NCBI RefSeq assembly: GCF_002077945.1
Contig: NZ_LVYD01000024.1
Location: forward strand, 310,001 to 374,000
Length of the DNA: 64,000 bases
Source: Niastella vici
GTDB lineage: Bacteria > Bacteroidota > Bacteroidia > Chitinophagales > Chitinophagaceae
Reading direction: 5' to 3'
Positions within the stretch are counted from its first letter, which is position 1; the number at the start of each line of letters is the position of its first letter. The translations under genes were made by a program, and so were the position numbers. This document shows, in pieces, positions 43,120 through 52,729 of this stretch. Below the pieces are notes generated by a model, which was not told the DNA's origin, did not search any database, and saw nothing but the letters and a program-made list of their open reading frames with translations.

Positions 43120-43965
43120 CTACAAGGTTTTTGCTTTAAGTAAATGTTTATTTTTAATTCTTAGGGTAAGGTGGCGGCCCCCATTTTTTTCAAATAGTTC
43201 GATCAGGAATTCCTTTTTATCAGGAATGGTAAATTTTGGAACAATGATGACAAATCGGTCACGTTGCTGACCAGCTATTGTAGTTAAGTGATCAATGTAA
43301 AGTGGCTGGATTTCCTGTTCCTGTATAGATGAGCGTTTAACCCGTTTTTTATCATGGATATAAAAACGGATAAAATCAATGTCATAATTAATGTTTGATG
43401 CATTGGACAAGCTGAATCCAAATATCAGCCAATTGCTGGTAGTATGAATAGTACGCAATTGCAATTTTATGTCATAATCCCCGGTGGCCTTGGAAATAAA
43501 TTGTCTTGACTCTCTTGCCTTTCGTGCTGTTTCGTATAAATGTGATTCTTTAGCCAGTTTACTGTCTACCAGCAATGGTGCCGAGATTATACTGTCCTGT
43601 AATAATTTATTCAGATCAAACGTAGTACAACCAGGGTATTCAGTATAGGTAATATTGAATACGTATAATTTACCATCAACTGTATACACGTGAAGGTTGG
43701 TCGGTTTGAAATCGCTTTTTGCAGCTTTGATTTTAAGAACGTTATCGATCAGTCTCTCCTGCTGTATAATTATTTCACGGTTGCCACGGTCTGCAGCTGG
43801 TAAAAGTGGAACTGGAAAGATTATGACTGTAGTTGTATTATAACCAACTTCTAACTTATAAGGAATAATCGTAGTAGCTAAAGGAAGGTTTGTTGCTGTT
43901 ATTTGAGCAATTGTGCTGTTTGATGCAATACTGAATATAAATAATAATGTGATTATGCTTTTCAT
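43120..43965 (-). CDS. traN: Conjugative transposon protein TraN
   Basis: Signal peptide (MKSIITLLFIFSIASNSTIA), then the TraN core: LEVGYNTTTVIIFPVPLLPA, EIIIQQERLIDNVLKIKAAK, NLHVYTVDGKLYVFNITYTE, all as in Bacteroides TraN. Homologous in role to VirB9/TraK-type outer-membrane-associated core components; periplasmic. 281 aa, normal size. Follows traM by 27 bases. TraO was not found behind it. Confidence 0.9.
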   Translation of the reverse strand: MKSIITLLFIFSIASNSTIAQITATNLPLATTIIPYKLEVGYNTTTVIIFPVPLLPAADRGNREIIIQQERLIDNVLKIKAAKSDFKPTNLHVYTVDGKLYVFNITYTEYPGCTTFDLNKLLQDSIISAPLLVDSKLAKESHLYETARKARESRQFISKATGDYDIKLQLRTIHTTSNWLIFGFSLSNASNINYDIDFIRFYIHDKKRVKRSSIQEQEIQPLYIDHLTTIAGQQRDRFVIIVPKFTIPDKKEFLIELFEKNGGRHLTLRIKNKHLLKAKTL

Positions 43966-43992
43966 TGTTTAATATTTAAACATTAAAAAATA

Positions 43993-45243
43993 TTAATTCG
44001 ATTGACGGGATTTAAGCAGAACTCGGTGGCCCGCCTTAACGGTAACTTGCACTCGTTTAACCTTTTTACTAAGGAAACTTTGGGCAGCCTGGATGCCAGC
44101 ACTAGCTGCCTGAGCGCCAATACCAGGATTAAGCGTTGCCAGTTGCATTTGCTGAATAGCCCGGTCAACACCATTTTTAGCTTCATCGCGACCGATGGCG
44201 CCTGGAATATAAATTCCTTCGTTACCGTCGGTATCAAAGGCGGTCAATTGAATAGGATAGATAATATTGTTGTAAGCAATGCTGTTAAATCGTATTTCAA
44301 GGCGTTGATCACCAAGGCTGCACTGGCCAAAAATAAAAGTGCCTGCAGGTATACGTGTGCCTTTGATAAAGATGTCTTGTATCAAACGAAGCTTTATAAT
44401 GGAAGCATTCTGTAATAGCTGATCTTGATGTACGACGGCTGAAATAGTTGATAAGTCTTCTGGTTGCGATATATCTGTTTCGTTCTCCAACCCAAAAAAC
44501 GAATTGCCCGCTAACCGCTGGGTTACAGAATCGTCATACGTAACATTATCAGAAGTGGATACACTGTAGATTGTACCAGATCGGTTTGCATTATTAATTA
44601 ATTGGTTGCTCGCGCGTTCAGGATGTTGTATTTCAAGGACTTTATTTAGGACAGCTTCAATTTGCTTCATTTCTGGATTTGTATCTGATGAAGGTCGCTG
44701 TACCTGTTGTAACAATGTTTCCAACTGCGCAATGTTATTGTCGTATTTATTAATATCTGACGATGTATTTATAGGTGTACCCATAGATTGCCCATTGCCG
44801 CTAGTGTTTATAGCTGCGTATAATTTTTCGAGCCGGTCATTAACCTTGCGTTCGTTAGCATCAGTAAATTTCTTTGTTGATGAGTGAGGTTGAATAGTGC
44901 TATTCTTGGGGGGAAATTCATCCGCAAAAACCTGGTCATCATTTTGGGGTGGTGCTGGATCGAACCATTTTTTACCAGAGGCGTCCTTTTGTTGAAGTTC
45001 TTTTAGTTTTGCGGAATCTTTTTCTGCTTGCATGTAAATTTCAAGCTTATTGCGCCCCGACTCTTTTAAGTTTGCATCCGGAAGTTTTGTATTGAAAGCT
45101 CGTAATGAATCGCTTTTATCATCGGATCTACGTGGAATCTGCCGCAATACGATCAGGGCAGAAGAAAACGCGACAGCTAAAATGAACAGCGATACAAGTA
45201 TTAATCCTTTTCTTTTTCTTAATTTATCATTTTTCATATACAT
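43993..45243 (-). CDS. traM: Conjugative transposon protein TraM
   Basis: Single N-terminal membrane helix (GLILVSLFILAVAFSSALIV), a long Gln/Asn/Pro-rich periplasmic linker, and a C-terminal TraM domain (LRLIQDIFIKGTRIPAGTFI, GQCSLGDQRLEIRFNSIAYN, IYPIQLTAFDTDGNEGIYIP). This is the VirB10-like channel subunit that spans both membranes. 416 aa. Preceded by the TraL-position gene with a 4-base gap. Confidence 0.92.
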   Translation of the reverse strand: MYMKNDKLRKRKGLILVSLFILAVAFSSALIVLRQIPRRSDDKSDSLRAFNTKLPDANLKESGRNKLEIYMQAEKDSAKLKELQQKDASGKKWFDPAPPQNDDQVFADEFPPKNSTIQPHSSTKKFTDANERKVNDRLEKLYAAINTSGNGQSMGTPINTSSDINKYDNNIAQLETLLQQVQRPSSDTNPEMKQIEAVLNKVLEIQHPERASNQLINNANRSGTIYSVSTSDNVTYDDSVTQRLAGNSFFGLENETDISQPEDLSTISAVVHQDQLLQNASIIKLRLIQDIFIKGTRIPAGTFIFGQCSLGDQRLEIRFNSIAYNNIIYPIQLTAFDTDGNEGIYIPGAIGRDEAKNGVDRAIQQMQLATLNPGIGAQAASAGIQAAQSFLSKKVKRVQVTVKAGHRVLLKSRQSN

Positions 45244-45247
45244 TTTT

Positions 45248-45613
45248 TTAATGGTGAATAGTATCTATTTCAATGGATAGGGTATCCATGTGTATGCTCA
45301 TTTGATTCAGGACAGCAGAATCTGGGAGGGGATGTGTTTCGGGAATGACAATTGAGGGCTGCTGAAACCAGGAAGAAGAACTAGAACCGGTAACAGCTTG
45401 GTATAACAAAGTGCCGGCGAGTATAGTCATGCTTATACAAAAAAGTATCAGGGCAATTTTTTTTTGAGGTATGGTCATCCGCTGTTCATACTTACTGAGC
45501 CAATTAGCGATATTGGATTGAGACCGAATAATGTTCCGGGCGAAAAAAGCAGCCGCTTTATCTAAGTGTGGATATTGCTTTTCATTTTTTCTTTTTCGAA
45601 ATAGATTCAGCAT
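45248..45613 (-). CDS. Small membrane protein at the TraL position, 121 aa
   Basis: One membrane helix (KIALILFCISMTILAGTLLY) with a positive N-terminus and an extracytoplasmic C-terminal half. Size, topology and place between TraK and TraM match TraL of Bacteroides conjugative transposons; sequence is too variable to prove it. Confidence 0.65.
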   Translation of the reverse strand: MLNLFRKRKNEKQYPHLDKAAAFFARNIIRSQSNIANWLSKYEQRMTIPQKKIALILFCISMTILAGTLLYQAVTGSSSSSWFQQPSIVIPETHPLPDSAVLNQMSIHMDTLSIEIDTIHH

Positions 45614-45615
45614 AC

Positions 45616-46236
45616 TTATCGTTTTTCAATGGTGAGATCTTTGTTTTCAAGAACATTCCATCGTTCGATTAAAAAACCGTGAGGGTTGTTGTCACTAACA
45701 TCCGTTACACGTAGATAACCTTCAGATATCAGGGAGCGGGTAGCAATTGTAGTAGGCCGCACAATTTTCAATTTTCCATAATACCGGAAGTACCAGGGCG
45801 ATTGATTGATGTTTACTACTATACTATCAGGTTCTTCTACCTGCTGGCTAGTGTTCGCAGAAATCATAGCGGAGTAATAACCCTTTTCTTTCAGATTTTC
45901 ATATTCTGATTTTGCCTTTGAATCGGCCAGGTAAAGAGCTTTTGTTATATTCCGTGTGATAACTGCATCGTCTGGTTCTAAACTGTAGAAATAGAAATGA
46001 AACATCTTTACATGATCGCGAACTTCGACGCCAAGTTTGGTGCTCCTGTCAACCGCAATGGCATCGAGAAGTTTGTCATTGGCCAGGAGATATATCCGGT
46101 TTCGATTGGCCTGGTTATCTTTGTAAAGGATATAAAGCACATAGCAACAAATAACACAATTGGATAACAGAAAGGCAATTGAGAAAATGCGGATATGTTT
46201 AAATGCGGAGTCGATATTTTTTAGTTGTTTGAACAT
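45616..46236 (-). CDS. traK: Conjugative transposon protein TraK
   Basis: One N-terminal membrane helix (FSIAFLLSNCVICCYVLYIL), then a periplasmic VirB8-like domain: LGVEVRDHVKMFHFYFYSLE-PDD, ITRNITKALYLADSKAKSEY, GYYSAMISANTSQQV. 206 aa, normal for TraK, which acts in assembling the transfer channel at the inner membrane. Overlap-free but tight operon with TraJ (16 bases). Confidence 0.92.
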   Translation of the reverse strand: MFKQLKNIDSAFKHIRIFSIAFLLSNCVICCYVLYILYKDNQANRNRIYLLANDKLLDAIAVDRSTKLGVEVRDHVKMFHFYFYSLEPDDAVITRNITKALYLADSKAKSEYENLKEKGYYSAMISANTSQQVEEPDSIVVNINQSPWYFRYYGKLKIVRPTTIATRSLISEGYLRVTDVSDNNPHGFLIERWNVLENKDLTIEKR

Positions 46237-46252
46237 GGGAATTAAGATTGAT

Positions 46253-47461
46253 CTAAGATTTTCCTGAAAGTTTGTTTTGCTGATAACTGTCTTTCATATA
46301 AGGCTCGGAGTTAGCCGCATCAGCCATGGGATACATATATTTATCGTTACCTTGGATATCCTGGCTCATACTACCACCTCCACCCGATCCACCACTTGCA
46401 CCGCCAGTCATAGCCGATATCGCTAAAGATTTTCCAGCAGCAACCATGCGGTTTGTTTTACTCATAAGTGCGTTGGCACCGCTGGCATGAATGATATAAT
46501 TTGCAATGCTGGGAATAGAGAAATATCCGAGTATGGCTACTACCAGGAAAATCAGATAAGCTATATCAGTTGGTCCAAAGCCAATTAAATCACCTGAATT
46601 TGTTTGGTTGATATCGAGTTTTAGCATGCCTTGCTGGATTTTCCCAAGCATGGTGCCCATTATGTTGGCGATAGGTAGCCACAGGTAGATATTGATGTAC
46701 CTACCGATCCAGACCGGAAGGATATGTTGAAAACCGTCATAGGTAGCGAGGCATAAAACAATCGGACCCAGAATGGCAAGGATAAGTAAATGAAATGTCC
46801 GCATTGCATCGATGCACAATGCAGCGGCATAATAGAGAATTTGCAAAAAATATGAAAGCAGTATTTTAACAAGGAAAAATACAGTGTTGGATAGAATGCT
46901 TAAGGAAAACTTGAAAGCTTTACCTGGTGTGAGTTCGTTTTGTTGGTTATCAGCATCAGGCTGCTGGTATTTATACCAGTCTTTATTATCATTATAACCA
47001 AGACCACCAGAAAGACCTTCCCATTCATTACTCTCAACAATATTTTTTGCACGCGCTGCGAGTAGGCGCTCAACCCCCTTGTTGGAATCCTTTACCATTT
47101 CATTGGTAGTAGTGGTCATTGGTTTCAAAATCCCATTCATAACACCCAGAACTGTTGGGTAAAAAGTGATAACCAATGCTATACAAAATGGACGGAGCAA
47201 CGGAAAAAAGTCAATAGCTTCAGCATTTGCAATATGTCTCCATACACGATAAGCGATATAAAACAGGGCGCCAAATCCTGCGATAGCTCTGGCCATGTCT
47301 ATCAATGGTGCACAAAGAGGGACCATTTCTTTATACAAATTCTCCAGTACAGTGTGAAGGCGTTGTACTCCGCTGCCGGATGATTGAGCTTGGGAGGTGG
47401 AAGGCAGGAGCCAAATAAACAATGCCGCACAACCGTATTTATACAAGGCTTTAATTTTCAT
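46253..47461 (-). CDS. traJ: Conjugative transposon protein TraJ
   Basis: Polytopic inner-membrane protein with a signal-like N-terminus (MKIKALYKYGCAALFIWLLP) and about six membrane helices, and a Gly/Ser-rich cytoplasmic stretch near the C-terminus (GGASGGSGGGGS). ADAIN-type segments such as AFGALFYIAYRVWRHIANAE and IGFGPTDIAYLIFLVVAILG match TraJ (VirB6/TrbL-like). 402 aa; sits at the centre of the operon. Confidence 0.9.
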   Translation of the reverse strand: MKIKALYKYGCAALFIWLLPSTSQAQSSGSGVQRLHTVLENLYKEMVPLCAPLIDMARAIAGFGALFYIAYRVWRHIANAEAIDFFPLLRPFCIALVITFYPTVLGVMNGILKPMTTTTNEMVKDSNKGVERLLAARAKNIVESNEWEGLSGGLGYNDNKDWYKYQQPDADNQQNELTPGKAFKFSLSILSNTVFFLVKILLSYFLQILYYAAALCIDAMRTFHLLILAILGPIVLCLATYDGFQHILPVWIGRYINIYLWLPIANIMGTMLGKIQQGMLKLDINQTNSGDLIGFGPTDIAYLIFLVVAILGYFSIPSIANYIIHASGANALMSKTNRMVAAGKSLAISAMTGGASGGSGGGGSMSQDIQGNDKYMYPMADAANSEPYMKDSYQQNKLSGKS

Positions 47462-47463
47462 AA

Positions 47464-48099
47464 TTATTGTTTTATGCCAAATAGGCGTGATAAATCGTCA
47501 ACATCTTGTAGTCCTTTTTTCTTTTGTACGATGACCAGGTAGGTTTTGTCATTGAAATACCGAAGGAATTGAAGCTTATCCTGCATGTCGGTATAAATGC
47601 GATCAATAGCGTTCAGCCGTTCGGCATCGTTCATGCGGAGTTGACCAGAAGTGATAATCATCAAAAGTTCATCGAGGTTTTTTAGAGAGCGGTCAAGTAA
47701 ATTTTGGTATACATCCTGGAGGTATTGCAGATCATCAGCATTCAAAATATTAGCAGACGAAAATTGCCTGAATGCTCCTTTATATTCCTTTACAAGTACA
47801 AGTTGCAAAGAGATAATATCAGCAACACGTTTATACTTTGTTACAGTAGGGCTGACCTGAAGCAAGCCATCGAGAAATACTTTGTGAAGATTGAAATTAC
47901 CTTCAGCGAGGTTTTTTATATTATTATACCCTTTGGTAAGTATCTGGTATCCTTTGTACATATTTGTTAGAATTGCACGAAACTGATTCAGCTTTTCAAG
48001 ATCCAGCATCAATTGCTGTAATTCCTCTGATTGAGCTTTCACTGGCTTAAAAGAAAAGAGTGAAAAAGTGAATAATATGATGGTTATAATGATTCTCAT
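47464..48099 (-). CDS. TraI-like transfer-operon protein, third copy, 211 aa
   Basis: Signal peptide (MRIIITIILFTFSLFSFKPV), helical coiled body. The C-terminal part MNDAERLNAIDRIYTDMQDK, KKGLQDVDDLSRLFGIK aligns with the two preceding TraI-like proteins. Predicted periplasmic/surface coiled-coil. 4-base overlap with the previous gene. Confidence 0.75.
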   Translation of the reverse strand: MRIIITIILFTFSLFSFKPVKAQSEELQQLMLDLEKLNQFRAILTNMYKGYQILTKGYNNIKNLAEGNFNLHKVFLDGLLQVSPTVTKYKRVADIISLQLVLVKEYKGAFRQFSSANILNADDLQYLQDVYQNLLDRSLKNLDELLMIITSGQLRMNDAERLNAIDRIYTDMQDKLQFLRYFNDKTYLVIVQKKKGLQDVDDLSRLFGIKQ

Positions 48100-48716
48100 G
48101 GTGCATACATGTTTTTTAATGTTTGAATGTCTCGCAGCTCGTGGGTGCGCTGTTGTGAGAGTAATTTCATTTCATCGAGAAAAGAAAAAAGGTGTTGGTA
48201 TTTCAGGCTTATGTTATTCCACAGTTTGTCGATTCGATTGATACGTTCATTATCGGACATTTCCAATTCTCCATTAGTGAGAACGGTGGTGAGATCATTG
48301 ATATCAGAAAGGGCGAGATCAAGAAGGTTACTGAGAGTTTGGAACAGGTAGTCAATTTCTTCTGGTGTAAATGAACCGGATTGTTTGAACTGTTTATAAT
48401 TATTTTTATAGGCAGTAAGCATCCTGATTTGCATAGAAATCATATCAGCTACTTTGCCATACAGTTTCACTTTTGGATTTACCTGTTTTAGACGGTCGAA
48501 AAAAAACTGGTGAAGATGAAAGTCGCCGTTTTTGATATCGGATACCAGGTTTAATCCGTCTTGAACTATGTTATAACCTTTTATAAGATATCCAATATAG
48601 ACCTGGAGCTTGGCTATTTGGATAAGCATTTCCTTTTTTTGATCTTGAGCATTTACAACCTGCGAAGACCAGGTACAGCAAAAAAGTATAAATAGTCTTT
48701 TAATAATGTCTGTCAT
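48096..48716 (-). CDS. TraI-like transfer-operon protein, second copy, 206 aa
   Basis: Signal peptide (MTDIIKRLFILFCCTWSSQV), helical body, and MSDNERINRIDKLWNNISLK ... LRDIQTLKNMYAP at the C-terminus, parallel to the other two copies. Immediately follows the 149-aa gene (2-base gap) and overlaps the next copy. Probably exported, helical accessory of the transfer machine. Confidence 0.75.
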   Translation of the reverse strand: MTDIIKRLFILFCCTWSSQVVNAQDQKKEMLIQIAKLQVYIGYLIKGYNIVQDGLNLVSDIKNGDFHLHQFFFDRLKQVNPKVKLYGKVADMISMQIRMLTAYKNNYKQFKQSGSFTPEEIDYLFQTLSNLLDLALSDINDLTTVLTNGELEMSDNERINRIDKLWNNISLKYQHLFSFLDEMKLLSQQRTHELRDIQTLKNMYAP

Positions 48717-48718
48717 GA

Positions 48719-49168
48719 TTAGATTTTTAATCGGTTCTTCATTTCCGGCTCGTGATTTATAATTTCTCTTGCTGTTCGGAGCTGGCGTTCATCGCAGAGA
48801 ATTTGATGAACCCGGGTGGCTTTTGGGAGATCATACATATTTCGATCAAGCAAAAAGGGACGTTTTATTCCGTCCATGCGTGCTATGAAGCTCTTTAGCT
48901 CGATGTCTTTATTTGCTGGATCAAAAACGTAATGGAATGTGAATGCAACCAGGTCCATATCGTTATTGAAAAAGCCGTATGCGTCGATAAAAAAATCCTT
49001 TTCGGTTTTACTGTGTAGTCTTGATTCTGCGACGCAGTTGGAAAAAAGGTATTCAAGTCGTTTCATAAAATGACCAGGTTCATCCGGGGAACCAAGTCCG
49101 ACTTCATCATAACCGCGTTCCTGCAATAACTGGCGATGATTCTCCAATTTGTCTAAGAAATCACTCAT
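48719..49168 (-). CDS. Hypothetical protein inserted between TraI-like genes, 149 aa
   Basis: Soluble protein (no signal peptide) with the domain also found at the C-terminus of the 288-aa protein (41074-41940): YGFFNNDMDLVAFTFHYVFD, LKSFIARMDG, DLPKATRVHQILCDERQLR. It interrupts the run of TraI-like genes, so it is likely an acquired operon member. Function unknown. Confidence 0.65.
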   Translation of the reverse strand: MSDFLDKLENHRQLLQERGYDEVGLGSPDEPGHFMKRLEYLFSNCVAESRLHSKTEKDFFIDAYGFFNNDMDLVAFTFHYVFDPANKDIELKSFIARMDGIKRPFLLDRNMYDLPKATRVHQILCDERQLRTAREIINHEPEMKNRLKI

Positions 49169-49209
49169 TACCTTTAGGTTTATTAGTTTTGATAATTAAT
49201 GAAAGGCCG

Positions 49210-49890
49210 TTATTCGCTTATACCATACAGGTCTTTAACGGTGTTGATATCCTGAAGATCTTTGGCACGTTGCAGACTTAGTTGTATGTTATGGTTGGTA
49301 AATGTTCGTAGGTCGCGTATGTATGTTTCAATTTCATCGGCAGACCTGTTTAGAAGAGCTAACCGTTCGGCATCCGACATTTGCACCGTAAAGGATTTTA
49401 CCAACAAAAGGATCTGATCGATACTTGCAACACTTTTTCCAATTATCCCTGTGTAAACTGAATAGATATAGTCAGTTTCTTCATCTGAGAAATGCTTGTC
49501 CTGCTTTACCAATGTGAAGGCTTTTTTATACTCGGTGACTAGTTGTTTTTGTTTGTTAATGATCTCGGTAATACGGCTGTAGTAAGCAATAAGTGATTTG
49601 ACTTTCCATAATTCATCGAAATACTCCTGGTAAATAGCTTTTTGTTTTTCTGTCCAATCAGCAATTTCCTGGAGCTTTAACTTTGATAGTGTATTCTCTA
49701 CTTGTTTTTGGATATTCTGTAGCTCAATCGTCGCATTTTGCAAACGTTGTACTTGCAGGTCGATCGCTTTGATCGCTTTTTTTATTGCTTCTTTGATTAC
49801 ATCAATTACTTGTGCTTCCCCTCGTGTGGGTGTGATCAAAAAACCAAAGCAGCAGGCAATGATGATTATAGCTTTTTTTAATTTGTTCAT
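49210..49890 (-). CDS. Conjugal transfer protein TraI-like (DUF4141), 226 aa
   Basis: Signal peptide (MNKLKKAIIIIACCFGFLIT), then a coiled-coil (VIDVIKEAIKKAIKAIDLQV...), and the conserved end MSDAERLALLNRSADEIETY ... KDLQDINTVKDLYGISE. Matches the DUF4141/TraI group that follows traG in Bacteroidota elements. Probably a periplasmic VirB5-like pilus-associated component (inference). Followed downstream by two paralogues. Confidence 0.85.
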   Translation of the reverse strand: MNKLKKAIIIIACCFGFLITPTRGEAQVIDVIKEAIKKAIKAIDLQVQRLQNATIELQNIQKQVENTLSKLKLQEIADWTEKQKAIYQEYFDELWKVKSLIAYYSRITEIINKQKQLVTEYKKAFTLVKQDKHFSDEETDYIYSVYTGIIGKSVASIDQILLLVKSFTVQMSDAERLALLNRSADEIETYIRDLRTFTNHNIQLSLQRAKDLQDINTVKDLYGISE

Positions 49891-49908
49891 AGAACAATCT
49901 TTAAAGGT

Positions 49909-52383
49909 TTATGCGGCATTTTGATTACGGAGGTGGTTTGCAAGCATGGCAATTCCTTTTTTTATACTGCCATATTTTTCAGCGTAAGCCTGGACTTTAA
50001 TTTTCTCTTTTTCTTCGGTTGTATAGCACAAGTATTCTTCTAATGAAACCTCGGTCCGGTATACTTTACTCAATAGACTTCCCAAACTGATGAATACCTC
50101 TTTGTATTTGCGCATGGGGTCATTAGCCTTGTTCATGGAAAGAATGAGCGTCTTTTCTTTTTCTGAAAGACCGAGTAGCTCCTGAATATGCTGGAACTTA
50201 TTTATGTACTTGGTTTGATCAAGTAATATTTTGCAGTCACTGTTGTTGATGATGGCATCTTTGATGAAGGGGGAACTTATAATATCATCTACATCCTGTG
50301 TTACTACAATAGCTTCCCCAAAATATTTGCGAACTGTTTTGAAGAGGTATTTTATATATTCGGCCATTCCCTGACGCATTATGGCCTTCCATGCTTCTTC
50401 AATTAAGATGATTTTCCGGATGCCTTTGAGTTTACGCATTTTGGAGATAAAGGTCTCCATGATAATAAGGGTAACTACTGGGAACAAAGTCGGGTGCCCG
50501 GCAATGTTATCAAGCTCAAAGACAATGAAGGGCTGTGATAATAGGTCAAGATTCTTTGTTGAGTTGAGCAAGTAATCAAATTCTCCACCGGCATAATAAG
50601 GTTTCAGTATATACAGAAAGTTATCTATATCAAAATCCTTGTCTTTAATTCCTTGTTTTCGCAATTCCATTAGGAATTTATCTCTTAGGTATTCATAAAA
50701 GGAATTGAAACAGGGAAACACTTCAGTATCTTTCTTCAGGTAATCAAAATATGCCTGTAAAGCATTGGAAAGTGAGACATATTCGCTTCTGCTGAAATTT
50801 TCATCATCTTTTTTCCACAGTGCCAATAAGAGTGTTTTGATACTTTCCTTTCGTTCGGTGTCGAGAACTTCATCGCCCAGGTAGAAAGGATTAAAGCGGA
50901 TGGGATCTTTTTCAGAATAGGTAAAATAATAACCATTTACCAATTCGCAGAGGCCACGGTAAGAATGACCAACATCTACAATCACACAATGAGCGCCACG
51001 TTCCAGGTAACTGCGCATCATGTGGTTGGTAAAAAAAGATTTACCACTGCCACTGGGTCCCAAAATAAATTTGTTGCGATTGGTACATACGCCTTTTAAT
51101 ATAGGTTCATCGGAAATGTCCACGTGAACGGGTAACCCATTGATACGTTCACCTAGTCGCAAACCGATGGGTGATAAAGAACTGCGGTAGTTTGTTTCCA
51201 TGTTCAGGAAACATGTAGCTTGTTCACAGAATGTATCAAAGAGTTCATTACCTGGAAGGTCAGCGGCATTTCCGGGCAAGCCAGCCCAAAAGACTTGGGC
51301 TGCCCCGGTTGTTTCAAGCTTGGTACGAGCATCCATCTGCGCCAGTGCAGCCGATACTGTATTACGGATATCTTTGGAACGGTCTTTATCAGGCGTCCAT
51401 GTTAAAATATTAAAATGAGCTTTTACTGGTAAGCGTTGGTTAGAGATCGCTTCATTTAAAAAACTGTTGACAGCATCCCGACCAATTGAATTTTCACGAG
51501 AATATGCACTTAAGGACTGAAGACGAAGACGCTTGCTTTCCAGTTTTTTTAGTGTAGTTTGCGCATCATCGATAACTATATACTGATTGTACAGGTGATT
51601 GCAGTGTAATAGCTGACTAAGTGGCGCTGCAAAAGCTACACTAAATTTTGTTTTATCCGTACTATATCGATCGTAATTAATTCGGGGACCGCATAACGAG
51701 GGAAGATTTTCCACATCTGCGAGTGTGAACAGGCTGCAATGAAGATCCCCTATTTTGATTTCTTCACCGATACTCAAGTCACGCATAACCGGGGGTTGGC
51801 CTGGTTGTAGGAGGTAGCAGTATTTTTCGATTAGTCCCGGTTTGTCATCTGTGCTTACCAGTTCCGCGTCGATTATGCGATGTAATTGAAAATAACCTGA
51901 ATCTTCAAGGATTTTGCAAAACTGTCCGACTTTATCCATGAACCCTTCTATGAGCTTAGAGTCCAGAGAAGTTTGAGGAACCAGGGTAGGCCTGATCAGA
52001 TTTGAAAAAAGCGAATTGGTTAATTTTCGACCTGCAGGCTTCTTGGTAAGAAACAAATAGCATTCGTGCGTGAGATAAGGGCGCTCATTAAAAAAGCGTT
52101 CGCTTGCCTGTGATAAAAAACTTTGTTCGGTATTTGAGAAATCAGCCTGGTAGGTACTTTCTGTAAACCAGTCTTGCTTATGTATAACCGTATGAAGTGG
52201 CATTACACGGATTGCTTTTATCCATGTTTGATGTAAAGCTTCAAAATCACTTATGGCCAGGGTAAATATTTCTGGCAGTTCAACCTTGAACGCTACGGTG
52301 ATATCTCCTTGCTTGGAAATAATTGTATCGTTTTCGACTTTATATATCGGTAGTATATCTTCCAGTTTTCTTAATTTCCTCAT
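49909..52383 (-). CDS. traG: Conjugative transposon ATPase TraG (VirB4-like)
   Basis: 824 aa. N-terminal TraG domain (KLEDILPIYKVENDTIISKQ), and the ATPase part with Walker A GPSGSGKSF (about 442-450), ILIEEAWKAIMR as Walker B (about 650-660) and VTQDVDDI downstream. VirB4-type ATPases energise pilus assembly at the inner membrane. Start overlaps TraF by 44 bases, showing tight coupling. Complete and intact. Confidence 0.96.
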   Translation of the reverse strand: MRKLRKLEDILPIYKVENDTIISKQGDITVAFKVELPEIFTLAISDFEALHQTWIKAIRVMPLHTVIHKQDWFTESTYQADFSNTEQSFLSQASERFFNERPYLTHECYLFLTKKPAGRKLTNSLFSNLIRPTLVPQTSLDSKLIEGFMDKVGQFCKILEDSGYFQLHRIIDAELVSTDDKPGLIEKYCYLLQPGQPPVMRDLSIGEEIKIGDLHCSLFTLADVENLPSLCGPRINYDRYSTDKTKFSVAFAAPLSQLLHCNHLYNQYIVIDDAQTTLKKLESKRLRLQSLSAYSRENSIGRDAVNSFLNEAISNQRLPVKAHFNILTWTPDKDRSKDIRNTVSAALAQMDARTKLETTGAAQVFWAGLPGNAADLPGNELFDTFCEQATCFLNMETNYRSSLSPIGLRLGERINGLPVHVDISDEPILKGVCTNRNKFILGPSGSGKSFFTNHMMRSYLERGAHCVIVDVGHSYRGLCELVNGYYFTYSEKDPIRFNPFYLGDEVLDTERKESIKTLLLALWKKDDENFSRSEYVSLSNALQAYFDYLKKDTEVFPCFNSFYEYLRDKFLMELRKQGIKDKDFDIDNFLYILKPYYAGGEFDYLLNSTKNLDLLSQPFIVFELDNIAGHPTLFPVVTLIIMETFISKMRKLKGIRKIILIEEAWKAIMRQGMAEYIKYLFKTVRKYFGEAIVVTQDVDDIISSPFIKDAIINNSDCKILLDQTKYINKFQHIQELLGLSEKEKTLILSMNKANDPMRKYKEVFISLGSLLSKVYRTEVSLEEYLCYTTEEKEKIKVQAYAEKYGSIKKGIAMLANHLRNQNAA

Positions 52384-52705
52384 GAGATTGTTGATTGAGC
52401 TGAATAAATAATTTTCTTGTTCTCGACTGGACGCAGGCCGGTAAATTGCGCCGGGCTGCTTTTTTCATCAGACCATGTTCGCCATGTTTATGACTAATGT
52501 GTTGTACGGTGAAGTATAAGCCGGCTCCTGCTGGTAGAATGATGAACATGCAGACATAGGTGTTTACTCCTGCGATGAAAAGGATGGCAAATAAAAGAAG
52601 CAGACTTACCATGCCGATCGCGAGGTAAATAATGTACTGCGCCTTGATACCTTTAAATTCCAGGGAGCGGTTGACGCCTTTATTTATTTCATATACTATA
52701 GCCAT
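52340..52705 (-). CDS. traF: Conjugative transposon protein TraF (DUF4133)
   Basis: Two membrane helices (YIIYLAIGMVSLLLLFAILF and YVCMFIILPAGAGLYFTVQ) and the typical DUF4133 opening INKGVNRSLEFKGIKAQYII. The VirB3-like partner of TraG. The C-terminal 30 residues (ARRNLPACVQSRTRKLF) are basic and cytoplasmic. Its 3' end overlaps the traG start. Confidence 0.9.
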   Translation of the reverse strand: MAIVYEINKGVNRSLEFKGIKAQYIIYLAIGMVSLLLLFAILFIAGVNTYVCMFIILPAGAGLYFTVQHISHKHGEHGLMKKAARRNLPACVQSRTRKLFIQLNQQSHEEIKKTGRYTTDI

Positions 52706-52729
52706 GTTAGAGTAGTATTTTGGTCCTCT

